Below, piece by piece: positions 1-8,126 of a stretch of 64,000 nucleotides of DNA. The stretch's first letter is position 1. Every line of letters starts with the position of its first letter. Under the pieces are notes generated by a model. That model had not been told where the DNA came from. It did not search any database and saw only the letters and a program-made list of their open reading frames with translations. The DNA comes from Haloferula luteola (GTDB taxonomy: Bacteria; Verrucomicrobiota; Verrucomicrobiia; Verrucomicrobiales; Akkermansiaceae): positions 1 to 64,000 of the forward strand of contig NZ_JACHFD010000022.1 of NCBI RefSeq assembly GCF_014201715.1, read 5' to 3'. Made by a program: the position numbers and the translations under genes.

Positions 1-359
1 GCATCCATCATCGGCACCGGAAACGCAAGGCAGATATCGAGCGCCGATGGAACGGACGGACCGGAATTCCCACCAATTTAACTAAGTAGAACTAAGTGGA
101 ATGAGGAAGAGTTGGGATGGGATCGCCCTGATCATTCCTTCGAGTTGCGGGCGTGGAGCGACCAGTTCTACCAAGCTCTCAAAATCACGTCACCCACCCC
201 CTGTCACCCATCACGATGCAACATGGTGGCCCGAATAAGAACATAGGCATTTCAAATTCCAAGGGGATGATTCATGGGGTCACTAGGCTTCGCTAGCGTG
301 GAAATGATAACGCGTTTTGGAATGGACAAAGGAGAGATTCATTTTGGAGGATAGTTGCG
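1..359. other. gene-free left edge
   Basis: I see no convincing coding region here. Two copies of AACTAAGT lie close together near 79-96, and a short CTAG-based inverted repeat lies near 281-298. Either could belong to the end of a gene outside the window. The last 15 bases hold the ribosome-binding site of the next gene (GGAGG, 346-350). No clear promoter boxes were recognised. Confidence 0.5.
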
Positions 360-662
360 ATGTTGGATCGAGATCCAGATAAAGACAAACCCGATTGGGA
401 TTCCTTTGAGTGTTGGAACGGGGATGAGCGAAAGGAGCGATGGACCGACCGCTGGATTCACGGGGTGATGGTGGTGGTGGCTCTTGCGTTGGTCTTTTTC
501 GTCACGGGCGTGCTGGGGATGCTGATGGGGCAACGACATCTATCGATTGAGCAGGTCATGAATGATACTTCATGGACGTTTTGGAGTAGGTTTGTGATCA
601 GTGGCTTGGCAGGGGTGATTGCGACGATCTGGATCTATTTCCGTAAGATTGGGAGCTTTTGA
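360..662 (+). CDS. small two-TM membrane protein, unknown function
   Basis: A 100-aa protein that I do not recognise. The first 30 residues are very acidic and basic (many D, E, K, R, W) and should be cytoplasmic. Two hydrophobic helices follow, at about residues 35-55 and 75-92, joined by a short loop. The start is supported by a strong GGAGG nine bases upstream. The gene stands alone, with 63 bp to the next gene on the same strand. Two-TM proteins of this size in Verrucomicrobia are usually annotated only as hypothetical, and nothing in the sequence allows a functional assignment. Confidence 0.7.
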   Translation: MLDRDPDKDKPDWDSFECWNGDERKERWTDRWIHGVMVVVALALVFFVTGVLGMLMGQRHLSIEQVMNDTSWTFWSRFVISGLAGVIATIWIYFRKIGSF

Positions 663-725
663 ACCTCCCCGATCGGAGGGGAATGAGTCGTGGACGGTTG
701 AGGTGAGGCGCGGCATGCTGCGTGC

Positions 726-2069
726 ATGACTCGTTGGATTCTCGGATGGTTGGTGGCGCCCTGGTCGATGGCGCAGCCGGTGGAAATCGCGCCGGATGGG
801 GCATGGACGTTTTTCAACGATGAACGGGGCGTGTTTCACGAGGGTCTGCTGTATTTGGGATACGTGAAGGGTGATGGTGATGTGGGGGTGACTCGCTTTG
901 ACCCGAAGTCGGGGAGTGCTTCTCATGTGGTGTTGGGAAGTGAGGCGGCCCGGCAGCGTGACGATCACAACAATCCATCGCTGACGGTCATGCCGGACGG
1001 GCATTTGTTGGCGATGTATGCCCGACATATTGCCGACCCGTTCTATTTTCATCGGCGCTCCAAGGTGAGTTCGCCGGTATCGCTTGAGGACTGGGGGGAG
1101 GAAATGCGCGAGCCGGTTGCGGACAAGGTAACCTATTCGAATACGTTCTTTCTCAAGGATGAAGGTCGGGTGTGGGATTTTCAGCGCAGCCTGAATTTCA
1201 ATCCGGCTTATACAACCAGCGAGGATGGAGGGCGAAGCTGGGCAACGGTGAAACCCTTGGTGAAGACTGGCGGTGGATCTGTGAGGCCTTACTTTCACTA
1301 CAGTTCCAATGGCTTGGGTCGGATTGACCTCGCCTACACGGATGGGCATCCGCGGAACGTGAAGAATTCTCTTTACCACATCTACTATGAGAAGGGTGCA
1401 TTTCATCGCACGGATGGGACCGTGATCAAGAAAGAGGAAGAGTTACCTCTGGACCATGACGGGGGTGAACGAGGGACGGTGATCTATTCCTATTTCGAAG
1501 GAGAGGAACCGGAATCACGGGACGAGGGTGTGGCCAATGGTCGCGCATGGGTTTGGGACTTGGAATACGATGCAGAGGGGCATCCGGTGTGTGTGTTCCA
1601 GCTGCATCCCCACGCGACGAATGATTTTGATCGAACGATTTCAGGGTGGCCGGACAGTCGGATCCGCTACTATTGGGCCCGTTGGGACGGCTCGGGATGG
1701 CAGGTCCACTTCATTGCGGAGGCAGGGCGTGGGAAATATCGGAATGAGGACGACTATGCCGGCGGCATCTGTCTCGATCCGGAAGATCCTCGCGTGGTGT
1801 ATTTGTCGTCGAATGCACAAAAGCCCTTTGATCTGAATCAGCAAGAGGTGCCGCTGTCCGCCCACGATCGCTACGAAATCTATCGGGGAACGACTAGCGA
1901 TGATGGAGCAACCTTTTCCTGGGAGGCATTGACGGAGAACTCGTCGGAGGATCACCTGCGCCCGTTCGTCGCCAAAGGGCATCCGGGCAAGCGGCACGTG
2001 GTGTGGTTCAGCGGCGATTACCGCACGTACATGGACTACCGCTGTCGCGTGCTAGGGATTTTTGAATGA
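726..2069 (+). CDS. secreted BNR_4-type beta-propeller protein (putative polysaccharide-active)
   Basis: A 447-aa protein with a short hydrophobic N-terminus (residues 1-17, possible cleavage after SMA). The body matches the BNR_4 pattern: an early RDDHNNPSL segment, TYSNTFFLKDEGRVWDFQR in the middle, repeated Asp-box-like turns such as TSEDGGRSW and TTSDDGATFSW, and a C-terminal HVVWFSGDYR. The fold expected is a seven-bladed propeller. BNR_4 proteins include ulvan lyases (PL24/PL25-type) and many uncharacterised polysaccharide-utilisation proteins, so a role in degrading a sulfated or rhamnose-rich glycan is plausible but inferred. It precedes an AEC transporter by 63 bp on the same strand. 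No good Shine-Dalgarno sequence is seen. Confidence 0.8.
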   Translation: MTRWILGWLVAPWSMAQPVEIAPDGAWTFFNDERGVFHEGLLYLGYVKGDGDVGVTRFDPKSGSASHVVLGSEAARQRDDHNNPSLTVMPDGHLLAMYARHIADPFYFHRRSKVSSPVSLEDWGEEMREPVADKVTYSNTFFLKDEGRVWDFQRSLNFNPAYTTSEDGGRSWATVKPLVKTGGGSVRPYFHYSSNGLGRIDLAYTDGHPRNVKNSLYHIYYEKGAFHRTDGTVIKKEEELPLDHDGGERGTVIYSYFEGEEPESRDEGVANGRAWVWDLEYDAEGHPVCVFQLHPHATNDFDRTISGWPDSRIRYYWARWDGSGWQVHFIAEAGRGKYRNEDDYAGGICLDPEDPRVVYLSSNAQKPFDLNQQEVPLSAHDRYEIYRGTTSDDGATFSWEALTENSSEDHLRPFVAKGHPGKRHVVWFSGDYRTYMDYRCRVLGIFE

Positions 2070-2132
2070 GGAGATCGCTGGGTCGGTGGTCGCACTCTCG
2101 ACAATTGCAGGCAGCGGGCTAAGGCTGGCGAT

Positions 2133-3071
2133 GTGTCCGCATTGGAGGTACTCACGCAGGTTTTCCCGGTCTATCTACTCATCATTGGGGGGGCACTGGC
2201 TCGGTGGGTGGGCTTGGTCAAGCGGGGGAATGACGATGCGATCCTGCATCTGGTTTTCCACGTGATGTATCCCTGCTTCATCCTGGATAAGGTGCTGGGA
2301 TCGGACAGTGTGCGGGACTTCGGCTCGGTGGCCTGGGGTCTGGGGATGGGCTTCGGGATGACGGTCGTGGGGTTCGGGATTGCCTGGCTGGCAGCCAGTG
2401 CTTTGCGCTACCAAAAAGGCCATGGGAAGCGGACCTTCGCGGTGGGGGCCGGGGTGCAGAATTTTGGGTACACGGCGATCCCAGTGGTCGAACGCATGTG
2501 GGCGGGAACGGGTGCCATTGCCATGCTGTTCGTGCACAACCTTGGAGTGGAGCTGGCGGTGTGGTCGGTGGGGGTGATGCTGATGTCTGGAGATAAGCGG
2601 GTGCCTTGGCGGCGTATCGTCAATGGTCCGACGGTTTCGGTGGTGGTTGGATTGACGTTGGTGGGACTGGGCTGGGATCGTGAGGTGACCGGGCCACCGA
2701 GAGAAGCGATGAAGTGGCTGGGTGCTGGGGCCTTTCCGTTGGCGATCTTTGTGACGGGTGCGGTGATGATGGATTTGATCGGCAAGGAGCGGCCCACGTG
2801 GAAAGCTTCGTTGGGAGGATCGGTGGTGAGGTTGGCGCTGGTGCCCGTGGTGATGTTGGCTGCAGCGAAGTGGCTGCCGCTGCCGGTGACGTTGAAGCAA
2901 GTGATGGTGGTTCAGGCGGCGATGCCGGCGGCGATGACGCCGATTCTTTTGGCGAAGCTTTATGGGGGGCGCCCGGCGGTGGCCGTGGAGGTGGTGGTGG
3001 CGACGACTCTGGCGAGCCTCATCACGCTGCCTTTCGTTTTGCTATGGGGACGAGCATGGGTGGGTTTGTAG
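2133..3071 (+). CDS. AEC family transporter (auxin efflux carrier-like permease)
   Basis: A 312-aa integral membrane protein with about ten hydrophobic helices in the AEC/MleP arrangement: two halves separated by a hydrophilic stretch near residues 150-165. Family hallmarks visible are the N-terminal PVYLLIIGGALARW, the NFGYTAIPV segment in the fourth helix and the AMPAAMTPILLAKLYGG segment near the C-terminus. The family exports or exchanges small carboxylates and similar solutes; the substrate here is unknown. Translation should start at GTG 2133, preceded by AAGG about nine bases upstream; an ATG two bases earlier is in another frame. It converges on the next gene with 18 bp between stops. 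Confidence 0.85.
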   Translation: MSALEVLTQVFPVYLLIIGGALARWVGLVKRGNDDAILHLVFHVMYPCFILDKVLGSDSVRDFGSVAWGLGMGFGMTVVGFGIAWLAASALRYQKGHGKRTFAVGAGVQNFGYTAIPVVERMWAGTGAIAMLFVHNLGVELAVWSVGVMLMSGDKRVPWRRIVNGPTVSVVVGLTLVGLGWDREVTGPPREAMKWLGAGAFPLAIFVTGAVMMDLIGKERPTWKASLGGSVVRLALVPVVMLAAAKWLPLPVTLKQVMVVQAAMPAAMTPILLAKLYGGRPAVAVEVVVATTLASLITLPFVLLWGRAWVGL

Positions 3072-3089
3072 CGTTTTCAGGGCGGCTCG

Positions 3090-3725
3090 TTAGGAGATCA
3101 ATCGTTGGCTAGCAGCGCAATGAGGATAGCGTCTTGCCTCGATGCGGTAGTAGGCTTTCAAGAGATCGATCTCAAGGTTCACGGCCTGGCGCACTTCACG
3201 CAGAGGGAGGTCGAGGAGAGGTTGGAAATCCACCTCTTCGAGCGGCAGACAATCGGAGACGTATGCGAGTGCGATGGCATCCTTGAAGACCCTCGCGCCA
3301 TCTTCGGTGAAGCGATAGGGCTTTGGGTAGAGGAATTGATTGATGAGGTTGAAGAGGGAGCTTTCCTGAGTGGAAACTCGATCCGTGGTGCCCATGGTGA
3401 AGCCTAAGACAAAGGCTTCATCCATGAGGGTGAGGCCACGGCCGAGGAGGATGTGGATGTAGTCGTGCTGCTCAAGCGTGACGCGGCCTTTGAAAAACCC
3501 GAATCCGCCGAAGTGAAATTTCGGGTTTTCAGTGAGTTGGACGATGAGAGGGACTTGGTCCTGCGAATTGCCGATTTCCATGAGGCTCTCGTAGGCCTCC
3601 CGCAGGGTTTTCTGGTCGTCGTCCAGATAGGTGATCCAAGTTTTCAGGAACTCACTGAATTTCTTCTTCTCCGGAATGCCGGGGCGTTCGGCGGGGTTCG
3701 AGGAGTCGTCGCAGGAATCAGTCAT
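3090..3725 (-). CDS. conserved protein with a COQ4-like HDxxH-x11-E metal motif
   Basis: A 211-aa soluble, mostly helical protein without signal peptide or membrane segment. The segment H87-D88-x2-H91-x11-E103 reproduces exactly the spacing of the HDxxH-x11-E zinc-ligand motif that defines COQ4, a protein of ubiquinone biosynthesis. A glycine-rich turn and a hydrophobic helix follow, as in COQ4. Overall similarity outside the motif is not obvious, and Verrucomicrobia typically use menaquinone, so the match may reflect a COQ4-like fold with another job. The C-terminal region is rich in charged helices. It is transcribed convergently with the AEC gene and divergently from the nine-gene envelope locus. 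Function unknown. Confidence 0.7.
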   Translation of the reverse strand: MTDSCDDSSNPAERPGIPEKKKFSEFLKTWITYLDDDQKTLREAYESLMEIGNSQDQVPLIVQLTENPKFHFGGFGFFKGRVTLEQHDYIHILLGRGLTLMDEAFVLGFTMGTTDRVSTQESSLFNLINQFLYPKPYRFTEDGARVFKDAIALAYVSDCLPLEEVDFQPLLDLPLREVRQAVNLEIDLLKAYYRIEARRYPHCAASQRLIS

Positions 3726-3955
3726 GAGATTTCGGGCAGGTGGAACGATGAGTTTGACCTACCACGGAGCCTCACTGGAGTGAAGGAAATGCATCGCTAT
3801 GGGCGCTCCAATCGCCGTCGAATGCTGTAATGGCAGTTGGCGGAGATTTTTCCCAGATTCGCCACCGTGTCATCCCGCCAGCCCGCCCGATTTTGGTTTG
3901 TTTTCGATGCGGATCCCGATTGGGTGGGGTGAAAAGTTTGAGACAAACGAAAGCC

Positions 3956-5704
3956 ATGAATATCCCGAACCTTCCTGTGGCCCTCTTGGCCCTGCTCGGT
4001 GGTGTCGCCACCTTGTCCGCTCAGCAGGCCGAAATCCTGACTTACAAGCCTTTGGCGGAGGCGGTTCCCGCTCGTTTGAAGCCGGTGGGTGATGCGCATC
4101 AGATCCCTGTGATTGCCTGGGGGGCGGATGTGGCGACTCAACTGGCGGCGATGGAAGGTTGGTTGCCCGGGGCGAAGCTTGAGCGGGAGGATAATTTTCC
4201 GAAGCAGGTGGAAGCCTGTCTTTCCGGGGAGAGCCCCTATCTTCGTGGTACTCTGCCGATGATTTTACAGGCGCGGAAGGCGTTTCAAAGTGCGGGGACG
4301 GATCTGGCGGTGATTTATCAACTCTCTTGGAGCAACGGTGGGGATTGTTTGGTGGTCCGTGACCGCGTGAAATCGATCCGTGATATCAAGTCGGTGGCGG
4401 TGCAACTGTATGGTCCCCATGAACATCCGGCCATCAAAGTGTTGCAGGACGCCGGAGTGAATCCGGCTGAGGTCAAATTCTTCTACTTGCCCGAGCTGGC
4501 GGCTCCGGTCGATGGAAAGGGTGACAAGATCGCGTCACCGCCGGAGCTGTTCGAAGCTCGTGAGGATGTGGATGCGGTGTGGGTGATCTCTCCCGATGCG
4601 GCTGCGTTGACCGAGGGTGACTATGCGGTGAAAGGCGCGAGGGTCTTGTTCACTTCCAAGCAGGCGAGCCGGATCATTCCGGATGTGTATGCGGTGCGTA
4701 AGGACTATTTGGACGCCCACCGCAAGGAGGTGGAATCCTTCGTTTCCAGCTTGTTGAAAGCGGAGGAAGCATTGCGTGATCGGGTGGCGAAAAAAGATGA
4801 ACAGGCGGCGGAGTTCCGCAAGTTGATGGCGTCGTCCGCCGAGTTGTTGCTAGGGGATGCTGGTCTCGTCGGTGATACGGAGGGCATGCTTTCTGAAGCT
4901 GAGCTGGTCGGCCATTCGGGGAACGTGGCATTTTTCACCGGTCAGGGGACGACCCGCAGTCTGGAAACGCTGACGGAGGAAATTGAGGTGGCCTTTGAAA
5001 AGGCAGGCCGTGGAATCGGTCGGTTCGACATGCCGACGGCCGGATGGGACTGGGTGAAGCTTGGTGCGGGCTTGCGATATGCCGGCGAGGTGAAGGTGGC
5101 CAAGTCGGTGTTCAAGTCATCGGAACAGGCACAGCAAAAAGTGGAGGAGTTTCTGTTGGAGAACCCGGAGTTGAGCGAGCGCGACACGGCCTTGTTTGAC
5201 TTTACGGTGCCCTTTGAGGCGAATCAGGACGACTTCGATCTCAACGATGCCGGACTGCAAAGTTACTTCGGTCACGCCATGGAGATGGTCGATGCATACG
5301 CGGGGACGACGATGATCATTGAAGCGCACGCCGACGGATATTTGCTGATGCGACTCCGTGAAGCTCTGGTGAGCAATGATCGGGAGTTGTTGGGCAAAAT
5401 CCAGAAGGTGCTCCGGCTTGGAGCTTCGCCGACCCAGCAGACGGCGACCTTGTTGGAGCGATCCTTGAAGACCAAATCGGCAGAGCGGGCGGAAGCTCTA
5501 CGGAATGCCTTCATCCGTTTTTGTGATGGCAAGGGACTGAAGCTCGACGAGAACCGCATTGTAGCGGTGGGGCGTGGGTCGACTGCTCCGATTTATGAAA
5601 ATGCGGACACGCCTCAAAAGCGCGCTGAGAACCGCCGTGGTGTCATCATCCTCGAACGGCTGGAGGTGCTGGAGGTCGGGGATGATGTGAAGATCGATTT
5701 CTAA
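3956..5704 (+). CDS. periplasmic solute-binding protein fused to an OmpA peptidoglycan-binding domain
   Basis: A 582-aa protein, first gene of the locus. Residues 1-24 are a signal peptide (hydrophobic PVALLALLGGVATL, cleavage near SAQQ). Residues 25-340 resemble NMT1/THI5-type type 2 binding proteins, with a central YGPHEHPAIKVLQDAGVNP stretch. A helical linker (350-430) leads to a C-terminal OmpA-like domain (about 425-570). This keeps the peptidoglycan-contacting Asp (D460, in EAHADG) and Arg (R511, in KSAERAEAL). They are 51 residues apart instead of the usual 15, so the domain has about 36 extra residues. The reading frame extends upstream to 3830, but ATG 3956 starts the signal peptide. 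Inferred role: a binding protein tethered to the cell wall, serving the ABC transporter encoded downstream. Its ligand is unknown. Confidence 0.82.
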   Translation: MNIPNLPVALLALLGGVATLSAQQAEILTYKPLAEAVPARLKPVGDAHQIPVIAWGADVATQLAAMEGWLPGAKLEREDNFPKQVEACLSGESPYLRGTLPMILQARKAFQSAGTDLAVIYQLSWSNGGDCLVVRDRVKSIRDIKSVAVQLYGPHEHPAIKVLQDAGVNPAEVKFFYLPELAAPVDGKGDKIASPPELFEAREDVDAVWVISPDAAALTEGDYAVKGARVLFTSKQASRIIPDVYAVRKDYLDAHRKEVESFVSSLLKAEEALRDRVAKKDEQAAEFRKLMASSAELLLGDAGLVGDTEGMLSEAELVGHSGNVAFFTGQGTTRSLETLTEEIEVAFEKAGRGIGRFDMPTAGWDWVKLGAGLRYAGEVKVAKSVFKSSEQAQQKVEEFLLENPELSERDTALFDFTVPFEANQDDFDLNDAGLQSYFGHAMEMVDAYAGTTMIIEAHADGYLLMRLREALVSNDRELLGKIQKVLRLGASPTQQTATLLERSLKTKSAERAEALRNAFIRFCDGKGLKLDENRIVAVGRGSTAPIYENADTPQKRAENRRGVIILERLEVLEVGDDVKIDF

Positions 5705-5728
5705 CTACCTAACATTTTTTCAACGATC

Positions 5729-6478
5729 ATGTGCAAAACCATTTGTTTCATGACCCTTGTGGCGGTCTCCTTGGGGGTGACCAGTTGCGACCGTCCGCGC
5801 AGTGGAGCGAATCCACCCCCATCGCGGGAGCAAGATTTTGCCAGCCCGTTGGTGTCTTCCGAGGTCTCGGGAAAGGGGGATCCTGAACCGATTCCCAGCA
5901 CTACGCCGCCGGGATCGCATATGGATCCAAGTTCGAATGCTTACATTGTCTTCGATGGGAGCGGTAGCATGGCAGGGGAGCCGATTGAGGAAGCGAGGCG
6001 TGCTGTGACAGCTTTTGTTCAGGCGGCACCGACCGATTTGAATTTGGGACTGTATGTTTTTGATCAGAACCACCAGGGAGGTTCGGAGTTGGTGCCGCTG
6101 GGCCGTGGAGAAAAGCAGCGTGCGCAGCTCCGCCAGCAAATTGCGGGGATCTCCGCCGGCGGAGGCACTCCTCTCGGCGCTGCATTGCGTGCGGGGACCG
6201 AGTCGCTGATGGCTCGCTTCCAACAGCAGCTGCGCTATGGAGACATTCGCCTGATTGTGGTGACGGACGGGGAGGCCACCGATCCACGAACTTTCGACAA
6301 GAGCATCCGCTACGCCCGGGATTACCATGTGCCGATTTACACGGTGGGCTTTCGAGTCCGAGAGGAACATGCATTGCGGCGTTTCTCCGAGGCCTATCTG
6401 ACGGCCAATGATGAACAGCAGCTGCTCAACGCTATGCAGGAAACGCTGGCCGAGCTGGACGACGATGCGGATTTTTAG
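5729..6478 (+). CDS. VWA-domain lipoprotein
   Basis: A 249-aa protein. Residues 1-20 are a lipoprotein signal ending in VTSC with C20 as the lipidated residue. The residue after it is Asp, which in enterobacteria retains lipoproteins in the inner membrane. A Pro/Ser-rich linker runs to about residue 70. A von Willebrand factor A domain follows with a complete MIDAS: D76-x-S78-x-S80 (FDGSGSM), T147 (GGGTPLGAAL) and D180 (VVTDGEATD). It should bind a divalent metal and a protein ligand. VWA proteins are often paired with AAA+ ATPases, and one is encoded at the end of this locus. It lies 24 bp after the first binding-protein/OmpA gene and 24 bp before the second. Confidence 0.88.
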   Translation: MCKTICFMTLVAVSLGVTSCDRPRSGANPPPSREQDFASPLVSSEVSGKGDPEPIPSTTPPGSHMDPSSNAYIVFDGSGSMAGEPIEEARRAVTAFVQAAPTDLNLGLYVFDQNHQGGSELVPLGRGEKQRAQLRQQIAGISAGGGTPLGAALRAGTESLMARFQQQLRYGDIRLIVVTDGEATDPRTFDKSIRYARDYHVPIYTVGFRVREEHALRRFSEAYLTANDEQQLLNAMQETLAELDDDADF

Positions 6479-6502
6479 CCATCCTCCGACTGACGAAGCG
6501 AT

Positions 6503-8101
6503 ATGAATGCGGCCACCAAGCTTGCCATCCTGCTGTTTGCGGTTTGCGCCGTGATTGCCGGAGCATGGTTCGCGCTCAAGCCGATGTTCCATGAACATCA
6601 GCAGGAGGAAGCTCGTCGCAAAGCCGAAGCTTTTGAGCGTGAGATTTCGGAGGCCAAGGTGGATTCGACCCTGCGGATTGCTGGTGATGGCTATCTTGGG
6701 TATTTCTTTGCGTCGTCTTTGGAGACCCGAAAGCTCGCGGTTCGCCAAGGAGTGGGAGTCGAATGGGTGGACGATGGAGGCACGATTTCTGATCGGGTTG
6801 AGAAGCTCGCTTCGGGAGAGTATGACATCATCGCGATTCCAGCTGCGGAGTATCTCGTGCAAGGACAGCGCACGGGGTTTCCGGGAGTCATTGCGGTGGC
6901 GATTGCCCGTTCCAATGGTGGGGATGGGGTTCTGGCCCGTCGCGACGTGTTGACATCGGGGAACGTCTCGGACCTCAACGACGCTTCTTTGAAATGGGTG
7001 TATACCGGAGGAAGTCCGAGTGAGTTCCTCGTCGAAATCACGGTCAAAGACCTCGATTTTTACCAACTGCGTGGGGCGGATGAGTCGGCGGGAGGCTGGC
7101 GAGTGCCTGTAAATTCGTCGGAAGAAGTTTATCGGCGGGCGATGAATGGCCGCGGAGATGTTTTCGTGCTCTGGGAGCCCGACATTTCCCGGGCGCTGAA
7201 GGAGAATCCGAATCTGACGTATGTGTGGGGATCGGACAAATTTGCTGGCTACATCGTTGACTATTTTGTGGTGAACAAACGCACCTTGGCAGAGCGAGAA
7301 GGGGAGGTGTTGGACTATTTCAAGGCCTACTTCCGGGCCTTGGATCATTACCGTCGGAATGCGTCGGAATGCATCGCCGAGATGGCTCGTTGGGGGGGAG
7401 TCAGCCGCGAGGCAGTCGAGGAGATCGTGAATCAGCGAAAGATCGACTGGATCGACCTCAGTGACAATTGCCTTCAGCAGTTTGGAATCGAAGGGGTCGA
7501 CGATGCGGTGCCCGCGCAAGAAGGTGTCATCGACACTCTCCTGTCGTGTGCCGATGTGCTTGCGGATACGGGAAAGCTAGGAACTGGAGACCTGCGGGAT
7601 CCCTATCGTCTCATCAACACCTCGGTTTTGCAGGCGCTGAAAAACTCGGCTCCACGATCGCTCGGCCAAAGTGATCATGGAGCAACGGACTTCGAGGCGA
7701 TGACCGAAGCGCAATGGGCTCAGCTCCGGGAGGTGGCCAAGTTGCAGGTGAGACCGGTTCGGTTTCGCAATGGCACCGAGCTGGAAGTCGGAGCGGCAGA
7801 GGAAATCGACAAGATCGCCAAGTTGCTTTCTGTCAACTACCCCAACTACCGGGTAAAGATCCGGGGTCATACTGGTGGCGAAGACACCGAGGCGAATCGT
7901 GAGCTTTCGAAGCTGCGTGCGGAGGTTGTTCGCAAGCGATTGGTGCTGGTCCACGGCTTTGACGAGGATCGCCTGCAAGTTGAGGGGGTGGGTTCCTCCG
8001 AGCCGCCTGAGGTGCGACCGGGGGAGAATCCTCGTTCGCGTGCTTACCGAGGTCGTGTGCCCCGGGTGGAGGCCATTCTTCTGGAGCGAGGAGGACTTTA
8101 A
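6503..8101 (+). CDS. membrane-anchored solute-binding protein with degenerate OmpA-like domain
   Basis: A 532-aa protein with an uncleaved-looking N-terminal helix (residues 5-26) followed by a short charged helix, then an NMT1-like binding domain (about 50-330; landmarks YDIIAIPAAEYLVQG, VYTGGSPSEFLVEI, DVFVLWEPDISRAL). The C-terminal 100 residues are OmpA-like (VRPVRFRNGTELE, then GHTGGEDTEANRELSKLRA). Glycine 458 stands where OmpA domains have the peptidoglycan-binding Asp, and the spacing to R472 is one residue short. The final NRR motif is also altered (RGRVPRVE). It may therefore bind the wall weakly or not at all. It is not a close copy of the first fusion protein, so the two probably arose by old duplication or separate fusion. 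Neighbours lie 24-25 bp away on each side, consistent with one operon. Confidence 0.8.
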   Translation: MNAATKLAILLFAVCAVIAGAWFALKPMFHEHQQEEARRKAEAFEREISEAKVDSTLRIAGDGYLGYFFASSLETRKLAVRQGVGVEWVDDGGTISDRVEKLASGEYDIIAIPAAEYLVQGQRTGFPGVIAVAIARSNGGDGVLARRDVLTSGNVSDLNDASLKWVYTGGSPSEFLVEITVKDLDFYQLRGADESAGGWRVPVNSSEEVYRRAMNGRGDVFVLWEPDISRALKENPNLTYVWGSDKFAGYIVDYFVVNKRTLAEREGEVLDYFKAYFRALDHYRRNASECIAEMARWGGVSREAVEEIVNQRKIDWIDLSDNCLQQFGIEGVDDAVPAQEGVIDTLLSCADVLADTGKLGTGDLRDPYRLINTSVLQALKNSAPRSLGQSDHGATDFEAMTEAQWAQLREVAKLQVRPVRFRNGTELEVGAAEEIDKIAKLLSVNYPNYRVKIRGHTGGEDTEANRELSKLRAEVVRKRLVLVHGFDEDRLQVEGVGSSEPPEVRPGENPRSRAYRGRVPRVEAILLERGGL

Positions 8102-8126
8102 CCTTGGATCGGATTTTGCCCAACGC

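Noticed and set aside
3721-3955. Sigma-54 promoter upstream of the nine-gene locus
   Set aside because: I looked for TGGCAC-N5-TTGC because psp operons use it, but found no acceptable match; the promoter remains unidentified.
5720-7519. 599-codon minus-strand open frame opposite the VWA and second binding-protein genes
   Set aside because: Its translation is rich in Arg, His and Pro with no domain pattern; the plus strand carries clear VWA and binding-protein motifs with operon spacing.
7875-8126. Upstream extension of the two-TM helical gene
   Set aside because: It would overlap the preceding OmpA-fusion gene by 226 bases in another frame; ATG 8127 fits the operon spacing.
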